A stretch of 64,000 nt of DNA from positions 957,846 to 1,021,845 of the forward strand of contig NZ_BAABFN010000002.1 in assembly GCF_039541075.1 (NCBI RefSeq). Direction: 5' to 3'. The stretch comes from Compostibacter hankyongensis. GTDB taxonomy: Bacteria > Bacteroidota > Bacteroidia > Chitinophagales > Chitinophagaceae. Below are positions 28,101-36,041 of this stretch, in pieces (the first letter of the stretch is position 1; each line of letters starts with the position of its first letter). Below the pieces are notes generated by a model, which made no database searches, had not been told where the DNA came from, and saw nothing but the letters and a program-made list of their open reading frames with translations. A program made the position numbers and the translations under genes.

Positions 28101-30147
28101 TATCGGTTTGCTCGAGACCCGCGCCGCTTATGACAAAGAAAAAGGCGAGCTCGAATGGAGCGTGGAAAAACAGGACGACCCGGCCCGTAACTTCTCCATG
28201 AAAGGCCTGGTCGGGCTTACGGCGGATAACAAGCAGCTAAAAGGAGAGTTCAACCTGAACCATACCGATATCAGCCTGCTGGGATCCTTCCTGGGCGACT
28301 ATGTCAGCGAGTTCAGCGGCACCGGTACGGGACAGCTGTCGCTGGGCGGCAATACCGAAAGCCCGCTGCTATTGGGCAAGGTGCGAATGGACAGCGTGCG
28401 GCTTAAGGTAAACTACCTGGGCACCTACTACCGCTTTACCAACGAAACCATCACCTTTACCGACAACGCCATAGACGCCGGCTCGCTTACCCTGCACGAC
28501 GACATGGGGCATACCGCCGTGCTGACCGGAAAAGCCACCCACCAGCATTTCAAAAACCTGCGCTTCGATTTCAGCGTGCTCGGAAGCAACTTTCGCTTTC
28601 TCAACACCACCGAAAAGGACAATCCCCTTTACTACGGACAGGTATTTGCCTCCGGCCGCCTGCATTTCTATGGCCCGCTGAACAATATGCAGATGGATGT
28701 TACCGTGGCGCCGCAGAAAAACACCCATCTTTACCTGCCGCTCTCCGATGCAAAGGATATCGGCAAGCATGATTTTATCATTTTCCAGCAGCTGGGCAAG
28801 GAAATGAAAAGCACCCAGTCCGGCAATGCCGTAAAGACCAACCTCACCGTTCACCTGAACGCCGTCATGAACCCGAACGCTACCATTGATGTGATCGTGG
28901 ATCCCAACAGCGGCGACCGCATCAGCGCCCGCGGCAACGGCTCCCTGCAGATGAACGTACGGGTGGGGGGCGACTTCAGCCTCTACGGCAATTATGTGAT
29001 CGAAAGCGGTTTCTACAACTTCTCCTTTCACAACCTGCTGAACCGCAAATTCCAGATCAACGAAGGCGGTACCATCACCTGGAGCGGAGATCCCTCCGAC
29101 GCCAATGTCAACATTACCGCCGTATATCATGTGCCGGGCGGCGCTACCCTGTATGACCTGATCGCGGCCGACATGGAAGTCAGCGGCAGCACCATCAACC
29201 CCACTCCGCAGGACCGCCAGCGCGAAAAAGTGGATGTGCTGCTCAATCTGAAAGGATCCCTGAAAAAACCCGACATCACCTACGATATCCAGCTGCCCGA
29301 ATCGGGTATCAGCACCAGCGTCTTTGCCACTGCCAAGCTGGTGCAGATCCGGCAAAACCCCAACGACCTGCTGACCCAGGTTACGGGCCTTCTTTTCGCG
29401 GGGCAGTTTATTCCTTCGGCCTCGGCTACCAGCGGGGGGGTGCTCCGCGCCGGCGGGCTCAGCAATGCCGGCATGTGGGTATCCTCACAGCTGAACGGCG
29501 TGCTGAACAACGTCTTCGGACGCCAGCTCCGGAACGCCGGCGTGGACCTCAACTTCAACTACAACACTTACTCCGGCACTGCCGGCGGGGAACAGGGCGA
29601 TCCGCTCCAGCGTAACGACGTACAGCTGAACGTAGGAAAAAGCTTTTTTAACAACCGGGTAAGGGTGGAAGTAGGGCCTTCTATCGACTGGGGACGATAT
29701 AACAATACCGCCAATAACCAGATCGGCTCCAACAGCTATTTCGCCGGGGATTTCCGCCTGGAATATCTCATTTCCCCCGATGGGCATTTCCGGTTCTTCG
29801 CCTTCAGCCGGAACAACTACGACGTGCTGCGCAACCAGAGTCTTACCCGCAATGGGGTGGGCATGGCCTATCGCCGGGAATTTGATGCGCTGGATGAATT
29901 TTTTGTCTCCCGCAGGGAACAGCGGTACCAGGATTCTATACGTGCGCAGCGTTTCCGGGAGCTGCAGGAAAAAGCCATGCAGGAAGATACTTCGCATATC
30001 GACAGTATCCGGCAGGCCGCACGGCCGGACAGTCTGCAACCCTCGACCAAGCCCCCGGGCGGCCTCCGGACATCGCCTATCCTCTTCAAGGACAGTCTGC
30101 CGGGCACGCAGCAGGCGCCTCCGGCGGATACCGCCGCCGCCCAATAA
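25180..30147 (+). CDS. tamB: TamB-like translocation/assembly module protein, start codon non-canonical
   Basis: A very long periplasm-spanning protein of the TamB/AsmA-like group (DUF490 at the C-terminus), anchored in the inner membrane, thought to guide outer-membrane assembly or lipid transport. The first ATG/GTG/TTG in frame is the GTG at 25345, but the frame upstream is open and encodes a transmembrane anchor (KIISIVLFSILGLLLLATVL) and the usual following segment (PPVQNFLVREATNRLSRTLH). I place the start at CTG 25180 (giving MKRTLKI...) as the best guess; ATT, ATC or ATA codons nearby are alternatives. The body is beta-rich repeats; the C-terminal region before residue 1500 contains the DUF490 domain, followed by a glutamine/arginine-rich coiled segment and a proline-rich tail. 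Total about 1,655 residues. Confidence 0.85.
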   Translation: MKRTLKIISIVLFSILGLLLLATVLINIPPVQNFLVREATNRLSRTLHTRVSIRHVSLRLFDRLSLDGAYLEDRHKDTLLYAGRLEVAVNDFFFLKAKTDFRRIYLKDAVVNLRRHKGDSTWNYQFLLDVFASPDTSGSQPPPNLALRRLSLENVRLNKTDAWLGQDMFADIGTLQLDARSLDLRKHRLLIHTLKLDHPVFVIADYTGSRPPRPAAAASPGTAPEADSSGALRWNPDHWDIRVDKLELAKGAFALIKKEQPKLNSGFDPAHIAVYDINASFDDLHLRDDSIITGVSLSAKERCGLRIDQLKSRFKLSPVQMEFADLDLRTNRSRLRDYYSMNFSDFSDMSDYVSSVIMRANIKNSVISSDDIAYFAPALSTWKKDFTVNGNADGTVENLSGTFSEIRSGDSRLRGRIKMRGLPDINETFIDFHADELLTNGPDIQRFFSAVQEQQTIDPSLLSSIRFEGNFTGFIHDFVAYGKFNTNLGNLQSDLNMKFGKNNRAVVYSGNLSADRFDVGKLFHIARAGAASFNAKLDGQGFDFNTLNARVDANISQLELNDYTYEGISTAGTFNRKLFNGSLAVADPNLDLNFEGAIDFNDSLPIFNFRSLINRSNLYALHLTRDTVTFSGRLNLDFTGNNIDNFLGTARLREISLYKNSNRVEIDSLSLHSDVVNGEKQLTLAGNEIAGTLRGRFNIQHLPDAVGSLLNRYFPHKIKKPEGPLLPENFSFTLSLGKVEKMLQAVSGRFSGLNDSYIRGNINTGSDSLTLTASVPSFGYDRYLFKDIEISGRGTDSMLGLTTTMQGVYVGDSLFLPNARIRTVSHADTSYINFRTKSNTSGNNADIYARLITPEDGYKVSILNSELLINNKDWHIPSDNEIILQKRSVSVSNFNIFHNDQKISLSSEKTDSGAAPAFLVNVQQVNIRDFTRFFSGDNRLEGTVNGQFRVLDPLNKLQISGGLKADRFRINNDSIGLLETRAAYDKEKGELEWSVEKQDDPARNFSMKGLVGLTADNKQLKGEFNLNHTDISLLGSFLGDYVSEFSGTGTGQLSLGGNTESPLLLGKVRMDSVRLKVNYLGTYYRFTNETITFTDNAIDAGSLTLHDDMGHTAVLTGKATHQHFKNLRFDFSVLGSNFRFLNTTEKDNPLYYGQVFASGRLHFYGPLNNMQMDVTVAPQKNTHLYLPLSDAKDIGKHDFIIFQQLGKEMKSTQSGNAVKTNLTVHLNAVMNPNATIDVIVDPNSGDRISARGNGSLQMNVRVGGDFSLYGNYVIESGFYNFSFHNLLNRKFQINEGGTITWSGDPSDANVNITAVYHVPGGATLYDLIAADMEVSGSTINPTPQDRQREKVDVLLNLKGSLKKPDITYDIQLPESGISTSVFATAKLVQIRQNPNDLLTQVTGLLFAGQFIPSASATSGGVLRAGGLSNAGMWVSSQLNGVLNNVFGRQLRNAGVDLNFNYNTYSGTAGGEQGDPLQRNDVQLNVGKSFFNNRVRVEVGPSIDWGRYNNTANNQIGSNSYFAGDFRLEYLISPDGHFRFFAFSRNNYDVLRNQSLTRNGVGMAYRREFDALDEFFVSRREQRYQDSIRAQRFRELQEKAMQEDTSHIDSIRQAARPDSLQPSTKPPGGLRTSPILFKDSLPGTQQAPPADTAAAQ

Positions 30148-30168
30148 AGACGCAGAAGAATAAACCGG

Positions 30169-31371
30169 CTATCCCTTCAGGATCTCGTGCCCCATCTTGT
30201 CCCGTTTGGTCTGCAGGTAAAAGGCATTATGCGGATTGGGACATACTTCTATAGGCACATTCTCCACGATTTCCAGCCCGTAACCGCTCAGACCCGCCCG
30301 CTTTTTCGGGTTGTTCGTCATCAGCCGTATCTTGGTGATGCCCAGGTAACGGAGTATCTGGGCCCCGATGCCGTAATCGCGTTCGTCCATCCGGAAGCCG
30401 AGCTCCAGGTTGGCCTCGACGGTATCTTTTCCCTGCTCCTGCAGCTTGTAAGCTTTTAGTTTATTGATCAGGCCGATACCGCGTCCTTCCTGGTTCATAT
30501 ACAGCACCAGTCCCTTGCCTTCCTGCTCCACCATCTCCATGGCGGCATGCAGCTGCTCCCCGCAGTCGCAACGCAGGGAATGCAGGATATCTCCCGTAAA
30601 GCAGGAAGAATGCACCCGCAGCAGCACCGGCTCCCCTTCCTCCCAGTTGCCCTTCTTCAACGCCATATGGACTTCGCCGGTATTGAGCTGGCGGAAAGCA
30701 ATAAGCTCAAAATTGCCATACTGGGTGGGCATCTGTACCCGGACCTCTTCCGCGATCTGGGTCTCCTTCTGCATCCGGTAGGCGATGAGGTCGCGGATGG
30801 CGATCAGCTTCAGATCGAATTTCCGTGCGATCTCCCGGAGCTCGGGAAGGCGGGCCATGGTACCGTCCTCGTTCATGATCTCCACCAGCACGCCGGCCGG
30901 CTCAAAACCCGCCAGGCGGGCCAGATCGATCGTGGCCTCCGTATGACCGGTACGGCGCAGCACGCCTTCTTTCCGGGCGCGCAGCGGGAAGATGTGCCCG
31001 GGACGGGCCAGGTCGTCCGGCCGGGTATCCGGGTCCACCAGCGACAGCACGGTCTTGGCGCGGTCGTGCGCCGAAATACCCGTAGTGCAGCCATGCCCCA
31101 GCAAATCCACCGATACGGTAAAAGGCGTCTGGTGGAGGGCGGTATTCCTGCCCACCATCATATCCAACCCGAGATGGTCGCAGATATCCTCGGAAAGGGG
31201 AGCACAGATCAGTCCCCGGCCGTGGTGCGACATAAAATTGATGATTTCCGGGGTCACATTCCGCGCAGCGGTGACAAAATCGCCCTCATTTTCGCGATTT
31301 TCATCGTCCACCACAATCACCAGCTTTCCCAGCTTAATATCCGCTATCGCAGCTTCTATAGTATCCAACAT
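30169..31371 (-). CDS. ribBA: Bifunctional DHBP synthase / GTP cyclohydrolase II
   Basis: A 400-residue riboflavin-synthesis enzyme. The N-terminal half (about 1-200) is 3,4-dihydroxy-2-butanone-4-phosphate synthase: DDENRENEGDF acid loop, HHGRGLIC, and GHTEATIDLARLAG. The C-terminal half (about 205-395) is GTP cyclohydrolase II: the zinc cysteines in CFTGDILHSLRCDCGEQL, then NQEGRGIGL. The ATG at 31371 is used; the longer frame start lies inside the -7 element. It converges with tamB after 21 bases. It is not next to other rib genes. Confidence 0.95.
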   Translation of the reverse strand: MLDTIEAAIADIKLGKLVIVVDDENRENEGDFVTAARNVTPEIINFMSHHGRGLICAPLSEDICDHLGLDMMVGRNTALHQTPFTVSVDLLGHGCTTGISAHDRAKTVLSLVDPDTRPDDLARPGHIFPLRARKEGVLRRTGHTEATIDLARLAGFEPAGVLVEIMNEDGTMARLPELREIARKFDLKLIAIRDLIAYRMQKETQIAEEVRVQMPTQYGNFELIAFRQLNTGEVHMALKKGNWEEGEPVLLRVHSSCFTGDILHSLRCDCGEQLHAAMEMVEQEGKGLVLYMNQEGRGIGLINKLKAYKLQEQGKDTVEANLELGFRMDERDYGIGAQILRYLGITKIRLMTNNPKKRAGLSGYGLEIVENVPIEVCPNPHNAFYLQTKRDKMGHEILKG

Positions 31372-31407
31372 ATCGTTAAAGTTAAAACGGCCTCCTGTAA
31401 GCCGAAG

Positions 31408-31415
31408 CAAAGGTA
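31408..31415 (-). promoter_or_regulatory. -7 element (TACCTTTG) for ribBA
   Basis: Exact TAnnTTTG match on the minus strand, 36 bases upstream of the ribBA ATG. It overlaps the longer frame start and so argues against it. Confidence 0.55.
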
Positions 31416-31449
31416 TAACAATCCGGGCTATTGGTTTGGTTCACAGTAA

Positions 31450-31477
31450 GGTGAAAGCCAAAAGGTAAAGAGTAAAA
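31450..31477 (-). repeat. Heptamer tandem repeat, YYTYRCC family, 4 units, minus strand
   Basis: On the minus strand the units read TTTTACT, CTTTACC, TTTTGGC, TTTCACC in 7-base phase, the same family as 13114-13344. It lies between the divergent ribBA and TonB-receptor genes. Confidence 0.65.
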
Positions 31478-31645
31478 GGCTCTCTTGCTGAAAATGCGCA
31501 TTTTATGCATAAAAATCCCAGGCGGTCCATGACTACCGACCCATGACCCCGCCCCCAAACCCCGCAGTTCATAATTTGTTAATTTTTCACGCGGGGGTCG
31601 TGCCCGAATATTTCCGTTCTTTGTATCGGAATAAACTGCACTTTT

Positions 31646-34600
31646 ATGAAATCGCTAAGAATTCTACTATTCGTTTTTTCCCTCCTTTCCTGTATGATTA
31701 CCGCCTCCGCCCAGGTAACCACGTCTGCCATCAACGGCAGGGTCACCGGCGGTGACGGCTCCGGTCTCCCCGGCGCTACGGTAGTAGCTGTTCACGGCCC
31801 TACCGGCACCCGCTACGGCACCGTCACCGATGCCTCGGGTTTTTACAATCTGCCCAATATGAACGTGGGCGGACCGTACACGCTCAACGTTACCTTTCTG
31901 GGCTATAATGAATACAAGGAAGAAGGCATCAACCTCACCCTGGGTCAGACCTCGCGGTTCAATGTCAAGCTGACCGAAAAAAGCGCTACCCTCGGCGAAG
32001 TGGAAGTGAGGGCCGACCGTAATAATCTCTTTGACGGTAACCATACCGGCGTCAGCACCACCCTCAGCCGGCAGCAACTCGAAGCCCTGCCTACCGTGGG
32101 ACGGAACTATACCGATTTCGTACGCATGACCCCGCAGGCCCAGATCACCAAAGACGGCGGCGGTAACCCGGGCGTATCCATTGCCGGCATGAACAGCCGC
32201 TATAATGCCATCACGGTAGACGGCGCCATCCAGAACGACGTGTTCGGGCTGGCCGGCAACGGGGCCAACGGCGGACAGATCGGCATCTCTCCCTTCGGCA
32301 TGGATATCATCGACCAGATCACTATAAATGTCACCCCTTACGATGTAAAGCAGGGCGGTTTCGCCGGAGGCGCTATCGATGCGGTGACCCGTTCGGGCAC
32401 CAATGATTTCCAGGGATCTGCCTATTATCTTTTCCGGAATGAGGACCTGGCCGGCAAGAAACCGACAGACAACCCCGACGAGAAGCCGGAGAAGTTTGCT
32501 CCCTTCAGCTCCAAAACTTATGGGCTGCGGCTCGGCGGGCCTATTGTAAAGGACAAGCTGTTTTTCTTTGCCAATGTGGAGATCGACCGGAGAGAAACGC
32601 CTCAGCCGTTCACCTACACCACCTATGCCGACGGCAAAGGGGCGGATGCTGCCAGTCAGGATGATCTCGCGCAGTTGATCGCCAAGCTAAAGGGATACGG
32701 CTATGATCCGGGCGGCTACGAAAGCAATACCGAGTCCCTGGACGGTACCAAGCTGTTTGCCCGTATCGACTGGAACATCAGCGACAAGCATAAATTTACC
32801 ATCCGTCACCAATATACACACGGCAACAGCATCAGCCCCGCCAACTCCAGCGCCAGCAGCATTGCCTTCGCCAACGAAGGCATCGCCTTTCCTTCCACCA
32901 CAAACGCTACTACCGCCGAGCTGAAAAGCCTCTTTAACAACAAGGTCTCCAACGATCTGCTCGTGGGTGTCAACATCGTGCGGGACGACCGGAAGCCTAT
33001 GGGAAAAGAATTTCCCCATGTCGGCATCCAGAAAGAAGGCGTATACTTCGGCAGTGAGGAATTTTCTACGGCCAACCTGCTGAAACAGGACGTCATCACC
33101 CTTACGGATAACGTACAGCTTTACCAGGGCAAACATACCATTACCCTGGGTACGCACAACGAGTACTACAACATGTACAACGTCTTTATCCGTCAGAACT
33201 ACGGATCCTATACCTTTGCCAATCTCGACGACTTCCTGAACGACCGGCCGGCTACGGCCTATAACCGCACCTTCTCTGCGCTGGACAACAAGACGGGCGA
33301 CAACACCAAGGCCGCCGCCGAGTTCAAGGCCCTGCAGCTGGGACTGTATGCACAGGACGACTACCAGCTCAGCGAACGTTTTAAGCTGACCTTCGGTCTG
33401 CGGGCGGACATGCCCATCATGCTGGATCAGCCCGCCGAAAACAAAGATTTCAATGAAAACGTCCTTCCCAAGCTGAAGCTGCCGGACGGCAAAGCGGTCA
33501 ACGCCCGCACCGGGGAAGCCTTCAAGGCGGTTCCGCTGCTTTCTCCCCGCATCTCGTTCAACTGGGATGCAGACGGAGACAAGACCACCCAGCTGCGGGG
33601 CGGGGTAGGCATCTTTACCAGCCGCATCCCTTATGTATGGCTGGGCAGTCCCTACAATACCAATGGCGTTACCCTCGGCGGCATCTCCTGGCAAAATACC
33701 GACAACAACGGGGATCCCATCCAATTCATTCCCGATTGGCAGCAGCAGCCCACCGTTACTGCCGCTCCTTCTGGCGAGGTAGACATGCTGGACCGCGACT
33801 TTAAGCTGCCCCAGGTGCTGAAAGCAAGCCTCGCTGTAGACCGGAAGCTGCCCTGGGGTATCGTGGGCACCCTCGAAGGCATCTACACCAAAAACCTCAA
33901 TAACGTCCTGTACTACAATCTGCGGTACAACCCCAGCGGCAAGACGCTGACCGGTGAAAGCGGCGACCACCGCACGATCTGGCAGGATGTCGGCACCGGA
34001 GTGCTGCAGCACTATACCGATATCATGTACGTCACCAATACAAACAAAGGTTACGCGTACAACATCAGCCTGCAGCTGCAGAAATCGTTTGACAACGGCT
34101 TCTTTGCCAGCGTGGGATACACCTATGGCAGCTCGAAATCCATGAACGACGGACAGTCATCGCAAAACAGCTCTCAGTGGCGGGTACCGAATATCAACGG
34201 CAAGAACGATGTAAACCTCTCCTACTCCATCTATAACCTGGGCTCCCGCGTGGTAGCCGCTGTTTCCTACCGGAAGGCATACGCTAAACACTTTGCCACC
34301 ACCCTTTCGCTGTTCTATAACGGCCAGTCCGGCGCACCGTTCTCCTACGGATACTACAATGCCGCCAAGAACCAAAGCGTTACCATGGACGGAGACTACG
34401 GCACCAGCCTGAATATCATGTATATCCCCAAAGACCGCAATGATATCAACCTCGTACCCTATACCGACAATAACGGGACCGTGCATAGCGTCGATGAGCA
34501 ATGGGAAGCCCTGAACAAGTTTATTGAGAAAAACAAATACCTCAGCGATCGCCGGGGTCAGTATGCGGAAAAATTTGCCGCCCGCACCCCCTTCACCAGT

Positions 34601-34930
34601 ATCCTGGACCTGCACTTCGCCCAGGAATTCTTTATGGATCAGCAAAACGGGAAACGCCATACCCTGGAGGTGACCTTTGATGTGTTCAACCTGGGGAACC
34701 TGATCAACAAAAAATGGGGTCGGATATATACCAACTATGCCGGCATGAGCTACGGCAATTACGGGCTGGTGGATTTCGCCGGTTTCGAAGCAGACGGCAC
34801 CACCCCTACCTTCAACTATAAGGATACGCCCGCCAAATCGCAATACAAAACCGTGGCCAATATCGACGATATCGGGCTGCAAAGCTCCCGCTGGCAGGGC
34901 CAGATCGGACTGCGCTATACTTTTGAATAA
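31646..34930 (+). CDS. Oar-like TonB-dependent receptor
   Basis: A 1,094-residue outer-membrane protein. Order: signal peptide (MKSLRILLFVFSLLSCMITASAQ), a carboxypeptidase-regulatory domain (about residues 27-110), a plug domain (about 125-230, PTVGRNYTDFVRMTPQ, GMNSRYNAITVDGA, GGAIDAVTRSGTNDFQG), and a large beta-barrel ending in the aromatic terminus LRYTFE. The N-domain and plug resemble Oar of Myxococcus and its Bacteroidota relatives, rather than SusC. No SusD follows. A strong hairpin terminator lies 41 bases after the stop. Confidence 0.9.
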   Translation: MKSLRILLFVFSLLSCMITASAQVTTSAINGRVTGGDGSGLPGATVVAVHGPTGTRYGTVTDASGFYNLPNMNVGGPYTLNVTFLGYNEYKEEGINLTLGQTSRFNVKLTEKSATLGEVEVRADRNNLFDGNHTGVSTTLSRQQLEALPTVGRNYTDFVRMTPQAQITKDGGGNPGVSIAGMNSRYNAITVDGAIQNDVFGLAGNGANGGQIGISPFGMDIIDQITINVTPYDVKQGGFAGGAIDAVTRSGTNDFQGSAYYLFRNEDLAGKKPTDNPDEKPEKFAPFSSKTYGLRLGGPIVKDKLFFFANVEIDRRETPQPFTYTTYADGKGADAASQDDLAQLIAKLKGYGYDPGGYESNTESLDGTKLFARIDWNISDKHKFTIRHQYTHGNSISPANSSASSIAFANEGIAFPSTTNATTAELKSLFNNKVSNDLLVGVNIVRDDRKPMGKEFPHVGIQKEGVYFGSEEFSTANLLKQDVITLTDNVQLYQGKHTITLGTHNEYYNMYNVFIRQNYGSYTFANLDDFLNDRPATAYNRTFSALDNKTGDNTKAAAEFKALQLGLYAQDDYQLSERFKLTFGLRADMPIMLDQPAENKDFNENVLPKLKLPDGKAVNARTGEAFKAVPLLSPRISFNWDADGDKTTQLRGGVGIFTSRIPYVWLGSPYNTNGVTLGGISWQNTDNNGDPIQFIPDWQQQPTVTAAPSGEVDMLDRDFKLPQVLKASLAVDRKLPWGIVGTLEGIYTKNLNNVLYYNLRYNPSGKTLTGESGDHRTIWQDVGTGVLQHYTDIMYVTNTNKGYAYNISLQLQKSFDNGFFASVGYTYGSSKSMNDGQSSQNSSQWRVPNINGKNDVNLSYSIYNLGSRVVAAVSYRKAYAKHFATTLSLFYNGQSGAPFSYGYYNAAKNQSVTMDGDYGTSLNIMYIPKDRNDINLVPYTDNNGTVHSVDEQWEALNKFIEKNKYLSDRRGQYAEKFAARTPFTSILDLHFAQEFFMDQQNGKRHTLEVTFDVFNLGNLINKKWGRIYTNYAGMSYGNYGLVDFAGFEADGTTPTFNYKDTPAKSQYKTVANIDDIGLQSSRWQGQIGLRYTFE

Positions 34931-34970
34931 GAAAGGCACCGAATACGAAAACCCCGGATAGCACAAAAAA

Positions 34971-35003
34971 ACGGCCTGTACACGCGTACGGGCCGTTTTC
35001 TTT
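34971..35003 (+). terminator. Rho-independent terminator of the Oar-like receptor gene
   Basis: Stem ACGGCC-GTAC pairs with GTAC-GGCCGT (34971-34996) with a small loop and is followed by TTTTCTTT. It is preceded by an A-run, so it may act in both directions. Confidence 0.8.
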
Positions 35004-35036
35004 AGACCATCAGCGTCGGTTACCGGCAAAAAAAAA

Positions 35037-35057
35037 CGTCCCGCCTGAGGGGGGACG
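35037..35057. terminator. Bidirectional terminator between receptor and lipoprotein genes
   Basis: A CGTCCC/GGGACG stem has an A-run on its left and CTTTTTATCTTTT on its right, so it has a U-tail on either strand. It lies just after the stop of the minus-strand lipoprotein gene. Confidence 0.65.
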
Positions 35058-35082
35058 CTTTTTATCTTTTCAGCCTTAAATA

Positions 35083-35301
35083 TTACTGAGCAGCGGAAGT
35101 ATCCGGTGCAGCTGCGCTGGAATCGGTAGCGGGAGCCTGGTCTGCAGGAGCCTGCTGATCCATCGGAGCAGTTTCTTCAGGGGCGGCATTTTCAATGGCG
35201 GAAGAGTCCTGATTGTCACCGGTACCGGTGCCTTGGTTACATGCGGTTGCAAACAGGCCAAAAGCCATAGCAAACAGACCGACTTTGATCAGATTTTTCA
35301 T
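35083..35301 (-). CDS. Small acidic lipoprotein
   Basis: A 72-residue protein with a lipoprotein signal (MKNLIKVGLFAMAFGLFATAC, lipobox FATAC with the acylated Cys at 21). The mature part is a low-complexity tail of about 50 residues rich in Ala, Asp, Pro, Gln and Ser, without a fold I recognise. Such short tails are often surface or periplasmic linkers. The gene is divergent from the ECF sigma gene and shares the region with the inverted repeat at 35381-35426, so it may belong to the same regulon (inference). Confidence 0.72.
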   Translation of the reverse strand: MKNLIKVGLFAMAFGLFATACNQGTGTGDNQDSSAIENAAPEETAPMDQQAPADQAPATDSSAAAPDTSAAQ

Positions 35302-35380
35302 GATACTTTGTTTTTACGTTTAAGATTTGGAAATAAGTAATTTTCAAATTCTATACCAGTTTATACGTAAATTGGGAAAA

Positions 35381-35426
35381 GGTAACCCATCTTTGTAAAA
35401 AATTTTTTCGGTTATTTTGGGTTACC
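35381..35426. promoter_or_regulatory. Inverted repeat GGTAACCCA...TGGGTTACC upstream of the ECF sigma gene
   Basis: Perfect 9-base arms at 35381-35389 and 35418-35426, about 37 bases centre to centre. Between them lie TTTG (35392-35395) and TATTTTG (35413-35419), a promoter-like pair with a -7 one base short. The layout fits an operator around the sigma-gene promoter. Confidence 0.5.
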
Positions 35427-35451
35427 ATTATCTTTAAAGTGTATTAAATAA

Positions 35452-36039
35452 GTGAATAAGGACGTAAAGGGCGGGCTTGCTGAGGACCGGTTGCTGCTGA
35501 GAAACATGATGCAGCAGGATGAAGATGCTGTGGAGTCACTGTATAAGGATTATTACCCCGTGGCCCGGCATCTGGTGGTCAGCAACAGCGGAACGGAAGA
35601 TGATGCCAAAGATATTTTTCAGGAAGCGCTCATCGTCCTCTATGATAAAGCAGCCGATCCGACCTTTGAGCTGCACAGCCGCCTCAAGACTTACCTGTAT
35701 GCGGTATGCCGCCACCTCTGGCTGAAGCGGCTTCACCAGGATCAGCGCCAGGTACGGCTGACCGAGACGATGGAAGAGCAGGTGCCTGTGGAGGAGGCGC
35801 TCCTCAAACATGAAGAGGCGGACCGGCAGTTCGAGATCATGAACGAAGCCCTGGTGGCGCTGGGAGAGCCCTGCCGCACGCTGCTGGAGGATTATTATCT
35901 GCGGAAATCCTCTATGCAGGAGATCATGGAGAGATATGGGTATACCAATACCGACAATGCCAAAAACCAGAAGTATAAATGTCTGATGCGTCTGAAAAAA
36001 ATCTTCTTTTCACAATATAATACCCAGCAGGAGGAATAG
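35452..36039 (+). CDS. RNA polymerase sigma-70 factor, ECF type
   Basis: A 195-residue ECF sigma factor. Region 2 spans about residues 20-95 (ALIVLYDK and LKTYLYAVCRHLWLKRLHQ), and region 4 about 130-190 (a YYLRKSSMQEIMERYGYT helix-turn-helix, then KCLMRLKKIF). The start is GTG at 35452; an ATG 16 codons later would cut the start of region 2. The TAG stop overlaps the next frame, so it is cotranscribed with the membrane protease. Its target promoters are unknown; the inverted repeat upstream suggests self-regulation. Confidence 0.9.
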   Translation: MNKDVKGGLAEDRLLLRNMMQQDEDAVESLYKDYYPVARHLVVSNSGTEDDAKDIFQEALIVLYDKAADPTFELHSRLKTYLYAVCRHLWLKRLHQDQRQVRLTETMEEQVPVEEALLKHEEADRQFEIMNEALVALGEPCRTLLEDYYLRKSSMQEIMERYGYTNTDNAKNQKYKCLMRLKKIFFSQYNTQQEE

Positions 36040-36041
36040 TG

